This document shows positions 60,301 to 64,000 of a DNA stretch of 64,000 nt, one piece after another. Under the pieces are notes generated by a model that was not told the origin of the DNA, ran no database searches, and worked only from the letters and a program-made list of their open reading frames with translations. The number at the start of each line of letters is the position of its first letter. Positions within the stretch are counted from its first letter, which is position 1. This DNA is from Streptomyces sp. B21-083. GTDB taxonomy: Bacteria > Actinomycetota > Actinomycetes > Streptomycetales > Streptomycetaceae. A program made the position numbers and the translations under genes. The stretch covers positions 4,340,001 to 4,404,000 of the forward strand of contig NZ_JARUND010000001.1 in the NCBI RefSeq assembly GCF_036898825.1, written 5' to 3'.

Positions 60301-61595
60301 GCGGCAACTCCCTGCTGGCCGTGGCCCTCGTCGGCCGGCTGAAGGCGGACTTCGGCCAACCGATGCCGCTCCAGGTGCTGTTCGAGGCCCCGACCGTCGA
60401 GAAGCTCGCCGCCCGCCTCGACGCCGAGACGTCCGCGCCGCTGACCCGGCTGGTGCCGCTCCAGCCCGAGGGCACCGGCACCCCCCTGCACTGCTGGCCC
60501 GGCCTCGGCGGCTACCCCATGAACCTGCGCCCGCTGGCCACCGCCCTGGGCACCGACCGGCCCGTCCACGGGGTGCAGGCGTACGGCATCAACAGCGGCG
60601 AGGTCCCGTACGCCACCGTTCGCGAGATGGCGACCGCGGACGTCGAGGCGATCCGTGAGATCCAGCCGCACGGCCCCTACCTCCTGTGCGGCTACTCGTT
60701 CGGCGCCCGGGTCGCCTTCGAGGCGGCGTACCAGCTGGAGCAGGCGGGCGAGCGGGTGGAGCATCTGTTCCTCGTCGCCCCCGGCCAGCCCCGGCTGCGC
60801 CCCCAGGACGCCCAAGGCGCGGGCCACCGCGCGGACTTCGGCGACCGTGCCTTCCTCGCCATTCTCTTCTCGGTCTTCGCCGGCACGGTCGGCGGCCCGG
60901 CACTGGACGAGGCCCAGCGGACCGTCCGGGACGAGGACGGCTTCGTCGCCTTCGTCACCGCCCGCTTCCCCGGCCTCAGCGAGGACCTCGTACGGGCGGT
61001 CACGGGCGTCGTCCGGCAGACCTACTCCTTCACCTACGAGTTCGACGAGCTGATCGGCCGGCGCCTCGACGCCCCGATGACGCTCGTCAAGGCGACCGAC
61101 GACAACTACTCCTTCATCGAGCGCAGCGAGCGCCGGGGCGGGTTCTCCACCCGCCCGCCCGCCGTCCACCAGTTGCGGGCCGGCCACTACGAACTGCTGC
61201 GCGAGCCGTACGCCGCCGAACTCGCCGCGCTCCTCAACGCCCGGATCGACGCGACGACCGCCCTCACCACCGCCGTCACCACCGGCATCAAAACCGCCAT
61301 CACCACCGCTACCGCCACCACGTCCACGCGTCCGGGCCGGCCGGCCCACGCCGTTCTCCAGGAGGTCGGAGTGCCCCACATCAACATCAAGCACTTCCCG
61401 GTGCCCATCACCGACGAGCAGGAACGGGAACTGGTCACCGCGGTCACCGCGGCAGTGCGCAACGCCTTCGGCTGCAAGGAGGATGTCGTCTCCATCGCAC
61501 TCGAACCCGTCACCCAGGACGTGTGGAACGAGCGGGTCTACGTGCCCGAGATCGTCGACCGGCAGGACCTGCTGCGCAAGACGCCCAACTACTGA
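57324..61595 (+). CDS. indC: indigoidine synthetase-type NRPS (A-Ox-T-TE) with C-terminal tautomerase domain
   Basis: A 1423-residue single-module NRPS related to BpsA/IndC and MinA, which cyclises and oxidises L-Gln. Adenylation core: YTSGSTGKPKG (180-190), NLYGPTE (318-324), KLRGYRVELDEI (436-447). The FMN oxidase domain is inserted at about 500-900. The A10 lysine is K938 (LTANGKID). The carrier Ser is S996 (FFELGGNSL). The thioesterase is GYSFG (S1125) with H1288. After an Ala/Thr linker (1308-1345) comes a 4-oxalocrotonate tautomerase-like domain (1351-1423). Start GTG 57324; A/T-rich promoter upstream. Product predicted to be the blue pigment indigoidine, or minimycin with neighbours. 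Confidence 0.95.
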   Translation: MSTDVMPGTRLAATCLTDLLAEQARLSPDRIAVVHENESLTFAQLMSRSQELGAFLRRAGVAPDSRVGVFMEPSLDLMTTVWGILWAGGSYVPLSPEYPGERIAYMMADAGVEIVLTQELLRPALQELSPEGVRTVTLAEVFQSPEVNGKGGSEKQSSRSSRISWNGEKPRPEDLAYVIYTSGSTGKPKGVMVEHRSIVNQMRWLHTEGAIDAGEIILQKTPMSFDAAQWEILAPACGSTVVMGAPGVYRDPEAIIATIRRHGVTTLQCVPTLLQALLDTEDLSACRSLRHIFSGGEALSRSLAAQCLDTMPTARLVNLYGPTECTINASAFVVDRAAVDDGPRTMPVGTPVSGTTFHILDPQGKPVAIGEIGELHVGGVQVARGYLGRPDLTADRFVDDPFSTAPGARLYRTGDLAHFNADSTVQFVGRADNQVKLRGYRVELDEIRQTIETHDWVRGAAVLLHDNDATGFQNLVAFVELNPKEAAVMDQGNHGSHHQSKRSRLQVRAQLAHTGCRDAGELDGRPVVELPGAEATPEQRARAFARKTYRFYEGGTVGRDDILRLLAPRTRPQPPARGLADLTRAELGTLLRNFGRHVSDQRLLPKYAYASPGSLYATQLYLELDGVGGIPAGLYYYHPLHHHLVLVGPALPDTETHQTPQSPRTPHARVHFLGKHRAIEPVYRNNIREVLEIEAGHMVGLFEEILPAHGLGIAATEYRPAVKDRLDCADEDHYLGTFELLPSTSAAADAAESTAGYDIYVQAHSGRVEGLPAGQYRYTAGSLVRISDDLVARKHVIAINQRVHERAGFGISLVATSPDSWRQYLDLGRKLQRLQMNDLGLGFMSSGYSSKSGNDLPSAKQLSRILTDCGLPTGPSYFFVGGRVSEEQLRGEDMKEDSVHMQGPAELIKEDLAGLLPRYMLPNRIVILDRLPLTANGKIDNKALEASQQTELALSGRAFVAPRTRSERRVRDVWQTVLKREQVSVVDDFFELGGNSLLAVALVGRLKADFGQPMPLQVLFEAPTVEKLAARLDAETSAPLTRLVPLQPEGTGTPLHCWPGLGGYPMNLRPLATALGTDRPVHGVQAYGINSGEVPYATVREMATADVEAIREIQPHGPYLLCGYSFGARVAFEAAYQLEQAGERVEHLFLVAPGQPRLRPQDAQGAGHRADFGDRAFLAILFSVFAGTVGGPALDEAQRTVRDEDGFVAFVTARFPGLSEDLVRAVTGVVRQTYSFTYEFDELIGRRLDAPMTLVKATDDNYSFIERSERRGGFSTRPPAVHQLRAGHYELLREPYAAELAALLNARIDATTALTTAVTTGIKTAITTATATTSTRPGRPAHAVLQEVGVPHINIKHFPVPITDEQERELVTAVTAAVRNAFGCKEDVVSIALEPVTQDVWNERVYVPEIVDRQDLLRKTPNY
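61371..61595 (+). CDS. internal in-frame start giving a free 4-oxalocrotonate tautomerase
   Basis: AGGAGG at 61360-61365 lies five bases before GTG 61371, in the frame of the synthetase. Translation from it gives 74 residues, M-PHINIKHFPVPITDEQ to LLRKTPNY, exactly one tautomerase subunit. Family members use the N-terminal Pro left after Met removal as catalytic base; in the fusion that Pro is internal and has no free amine. A separate product would restore it. A conserved ERVYVPEIV segment is visible. Confidence 0.55.
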   Translation: MPHINIKHFPVPITDEQERELVTAVTAAVRNAFGCKEDVVSIALEPVTQDVWNERVYVPEIVDRQDLLRKTPNY

Positions 61596-61676
61596 CCGGC
61601 ATCACCTCCACCGCCTCGACCGCCGCCCGGCCTCCAGTACCCGTCAGTGCCCGACCTTCAGCAAAGGACCTTTCAC

Positions 61677-62636
61677 ATGACGCTCCCCGCACGCGGACAC
61701 GGACACCGTCCGGTGCCCCTGGTGTTCACCGACGAGGTGGCGGCGGCGCTCGCCGACGGCGACCCGGTGGTGGCCCTGGAGTCGAACGTCATCACCCACG
61801 GGCTCCCCTACCCCGACAACGCGGCCACCGCCCGCAAGGTGGAGGAGGCCGTACGGGCCGGCGGCTCGGTGCCCGCCACCATCGGCATCGACGGCGGTCG
61901 CATCCTGGTCGGGATGACCGACGCGGACATCGAGCGCTTCGCGGACACACCGGGCATCCCGAAGGTGAGCAGCAGGGACCTCGGGGCCGTCCTCGCCTCG
62001 GGCGGTATGGGAGCCACGACCGTCGCGTCCTCGCTGGTCGCGGCGGAACTCGCCGGGATCGCCTTCTTCTCGTCGGCGGGCATCGGCGGCGTCCATCGCG
62101 GCGCCGAGACCACCATGGACGTCTCCTCGGACCTGATCCAGTTCACCCGGTCGAAGGTGGCCGTCGTCTGCGCCGGCGCGAAGAAGATCCTCGACCTCGG
62201 CCTGACCATGGAGTTCCTGGAGACCCACTGCGTCCCCGTCATCTCGTACGGCTACGACGACTTCCCCGCCTTCTACTGCCGCTCCAGCGGACTGCGCGCG
62301 CCGCAACGCCTCGACGACGAGGCCCTGATCGCCCGTGCCGTCGAGACCCACTGGGCCCTGGGCAACCCCGGCGGTGTCCTCGTCACCAGCCCCACCCGGG
62401 AGGAGGACGCGATCGACGGGCAGGACATCGAGGCCGCCATCGCCGGGGCCCTGCGCGGCGCCGCCGACGACGGGGTCCGGGGCGGCGCCGTCACGAAGTA
62501 CGTGATGCGTGCCGTGGACCGCGCCACCGAGGGACGGTCCGCGCTGGCCAACATGGCCGTACTCATCCACACCGCCGAGGTCGGCGGCCGGCTCGCCGCG
62601 GCCCACGCCCGGCTCCGACGCGAGGAGAACCGGTGA
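61677..62636 (+). CDS. indA: pseudouridine-5'-phosphate glycosidase-like protein (IndA/MinB)
   Basis: A 319-residue PsuG-family C-glycosidase/synthase. Motifs: [54 protein letters not shown], and [21 protein letters not shown] with the active-site lysine segment. The family makes or breaks the C-C bond between a ribose 5-phosphate and a base. In minimycin biosynthesis such an enzyme is proposed to join the glutamine-derived ring to ribose. ATG 61677 has AAAGGA eight bases upstream. It lies 81 bp after the synthetase. Confidence 0.94.
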   Translation: MTLPARGHGHRPVPLVFTDEVAAALADGDPVVALESNVITHGLPYPDNAATARKVEEAVRAGGSVPATIGIDGGRILVGMTDADIERFADTPGIPKVSSRDLGAVLASGGMGATTVASSLVAAELAGIAFFSSAGIGGVHRGAETTMDVSSDLIQFTRSKVAVVCAGAKKILDLGLTMEFLETHCVPVISYGYDDFPAFYCRSSGLRAPQRLDDEALIARAVETHWALGNPGGVLVTSPTREEDAIDGQDIEAAIAGALRGAADDGVRGGAVTKYVMRAVDRATEGRSALANMAVLIHTAEVGGRLAAAHARLRREENR

Positions 62637-62710
62637 CCCCGGCCCAGCCCCGCACGCAGACCCACCCCCGGACTCAGGCCCACCCCCGATCCCGACCCCA
62701 GGAGACTGCT

Positions 62711-64000
62711 GTGACCCGCGTGGCGATGTTCGACCTGGACGGCACGCTCGTCGACTCGCCGCGGGCGATCGTGGAGGCGTTCGGCGTCGCCTTCGAGGCG
62801 ATGGGTGCCGACCCCCGGGACCCGGCGGACGTCCGGGCGACCATCGGCCTGCCGCTTGAGCAGGCGTTCGGCAAACTGCTCGGGGTGCCGCAGGACGACC
62901 CCCGGGTCGCCGAGGGCGTCGCCCAGTACCAGAAGGCGTTCCGTACGGTCATCCTGCCCCGCGCCAAGTCCCTGGTCTTCCCCGGCGTAGCCGAGGGCCT
63001 CGACGAACTGCGCCGCAGGGGAGTCGTCCTGACGGTGGCCACGAGCAAGTTCCACGCCAGCGCCGACGCCCTGCTGACCGCCGCAGGACTGCGCGACCAC
63101 ATCACGGTCCTGATCGGCGCTGACGACGTCACCTACCCCAAACCCCACCCCGAGTCCGGGCTGCTGATCCTCGAACGCCTGGACGCCCGCCCCGAGCACG
63201 CCGTCATGGTCGGCGACACCACCCACGACCTGCGGATGGCCGAGGCGGCCGGTATCGCCTCGGTCGCGGTCACCTACGGAGTGCACCAGCGGGCCGAACT
63301 GGACGCGGCCCGCCCGACGTACGTCGCCGAGACGTTCCCCGAGGTCGTGGCCCACATCATCGGCACCCTGCCCGACAGCGGCCCGTCCGGCGACACGTTG
63401 GTCGAGGACATGCTGAACGACCGTACGCATCACATCGAGTTCAACGGCCACCTCACCAACCACGTGAAGCACGCCGTCGTCGCCCTGGCCGGCCTGGGCA
63501 TCGCCCCGGAGCGGATCAAGGCCTACCACGACAACTACGTCACCCTCACCCCGTACGGCTGCCCCGTCGAGCCGGCCCGGGCGCCGCAGCAGACCGTCGA
63601 CGACGACAACTGGCTCCAACTCCTGGGCAAACGCCAGGACTTCGCCGCCCACTGTGAGTTCTTCGACCGCCGCGAGCAGGAACTCGGAATGACGGAGATG
63701 CTACGGCGCTATCTGCCCCGTCTGCTCTCCGGCTGGGTCGGCGCCCTCCAGCACGCGACCATCCATCTGGGCTGGGCACTGGACGCCGGTAACCGCCGGA
63801 TGGCCATCGAGGGCATCGCCTACCTGGCCTTCGCCCACGTCGACTGCCACCCCGAGCGCGCAGTCGTCTCGGAGGCGTACGGCGCGGAGCTGCCGAAGGA
63901 CTCGCTGCTGCGCATCGCCCGCTACTGGGAGGACAACCGGCAAGAACTGGGCGCCTGGGTGCAGCACCTGGTCGACGACACGACGGCCGACATCCACCCC
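62711..64000 (+). CDS. indB: HAD phosphatase fused to questin-oxidase-like domain (IndB/MinC-like), 3' end outside window
   Basis: 430 codons visible, still open at the window end. N-terminal HAD phosphatase: D8/D10 in FDLDGTLVDS, T111, K144 in TYPKPHPES, and GDTTHD (168-173). From about residue 232 a DUF4243/questin-oxidase-like domain follows (HIEFNGHLTNHVKHAVVALAGLGI, then GWVGALQHATIHLGWALDAGNRR). In the min cluster MinC has an N-terminal phosphatase domain that dephosphorylates the C-nucleotide, a self-resistance function. GTG 62711 has GGAG six bases upstream; GTG 62633 overlaps indA but adds a Pro-rich tail. Confidence 0.9.
   Translation, partial: MTRVAMFDLDGTLVDSPRAIVEAFGVAFEAMGADPRDPADVRATIGLPLEQAFGKLLGVPQDDPRVAEGVAQYQKAFRTVILPRAKSLVFPGVAEGLDELRRRGVVLTVATSKFHASADALLTAAGLRDHITVLIGADDVTYPKPHPESGLLILERLDARPEHAVMVGDTTHDLRMAEAAGIASVAVTYGVHQRAELDAARPTYVAETFPEVVAHIIGTLPDSGPSGDTLVEDMLNDRTHHIEFNGHLTNHVKHAVVALAGLGIAPERIKAYHDNYVTLTPYGCPVEPARAPQQTVDDDNWLQLLGKRQDFAAHCEFFDRREQELGMTEMLRRYLPRLLSGWVGALQHATIHLGWALDAGNRRMAIEGIAYLAFAHVDCHPERAVVSEAYGAELPKDSLLRIARYWEDNRQELGAWVQHLVDDTTADIHP

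Noticed and set aside
59154..61394. 746-codon antisense frame over the synthetase
   Set aside because: It is the reverse shadow of the NRPS, with no independent start site or domain.

Overview
The window is high-GC actinobacterial chromosome, almost certainly Streptomyces. The evidence is strong third-position G/C in every convincing gene, frequent GTG and some TTG starts, ATGA/GTGA stop-start overlaps, a conservon (cvnABCD plus a P450), a DmdR1-type iron regulator, an NsdA-like TPR regulator, and intergenic repeat families typical of the genus. The gene order purU / SCO4402-like / dmdR1 / SIS protein / citrate synthase / pdxH / acyl-CoA catabolic operon / serC matches, from memory, the S. 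coelicolor SCO4366-SCO4403 core region, so most of the window is conserved chromosome with accessory genes inserted.

Layout. 1-8.7 kb: partial hypothetical gene, DHFR-fold reductase, formyltetrahydrofolate deformylase, SCO4402-like protein, a substrate-binding lipoprotein converging on a Q/P-rich membrane-anchored protein, an XRE/TPR regulator, and a primase/polymerase-N-like protein. 8.8-9.3 kb: a 47-bp tandem repeat array. 9.4-13 kb: two-gene ABC exporter, then a TPR protein followed by the remnant of a CHAT protein. 13-22 kb: alpha/beta hydrolase lacking its nucleophile, a candidate structured RNA, dmdR1 with a long antisense frame, SIS protein, PAS/GAF protein, two divergent GNATs, a truncated immunity-like gene, a promoter/leader-peptide locus, a lipoprotein, citrate synthase and pdxH.

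22-32.7 kb: an eight-gene minus-strand operon (TIGR03084, AtuA-like, carboxyltransferase, biotin carboxylase, acyl-CoA dehydrogenase, acyl-CoA ligase, enoyl-CoA hydratase, TetR). It looks like an acyl-CoA catabolic pathway that carries its own repressor and has a perfect palindrome upstream. 32.8-35.3 kb: a 22-codon acidic peptide gene, a gene fragment cut off at an apparently intact IS200/IS605 element (TnpA plus TnpB), and a candidate small RNA. 35.3-45 kb: RIO kinase, a two-component system whose kinase carries a second degenerate DHp module, an EamA transporter, a toxin-antitoxin pair with a frameshifted toxin, and several small accessory genes.

45.4-54.9 kb: a fused D-lactate-dehydrogenase-like FAD/Fe-S enzyme, then a complete conservon ending in a CYP157-type P450 without the ExxR arginine, a 103-bp repeat array and a probably leaderless serC. 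55-64 kb: a divergent GntR/MFS pair around a 17-bp inverted repeat, then an indigoidine/minimycin-type cluster: synthetase (A-Ox-T-TE), PsuG-like C-glycosidase, and a HAD phosphatase/DUF4243 fusion cut by the window end. The most striking signal is that the synthetase runs in frame into a complete 4-oxalocrotonate-type tautomerase that has its own perfect ribosome binding site and GTG start, so the tautomerase could also be made alone with the N-terminal proline that the family uses for catalysis.
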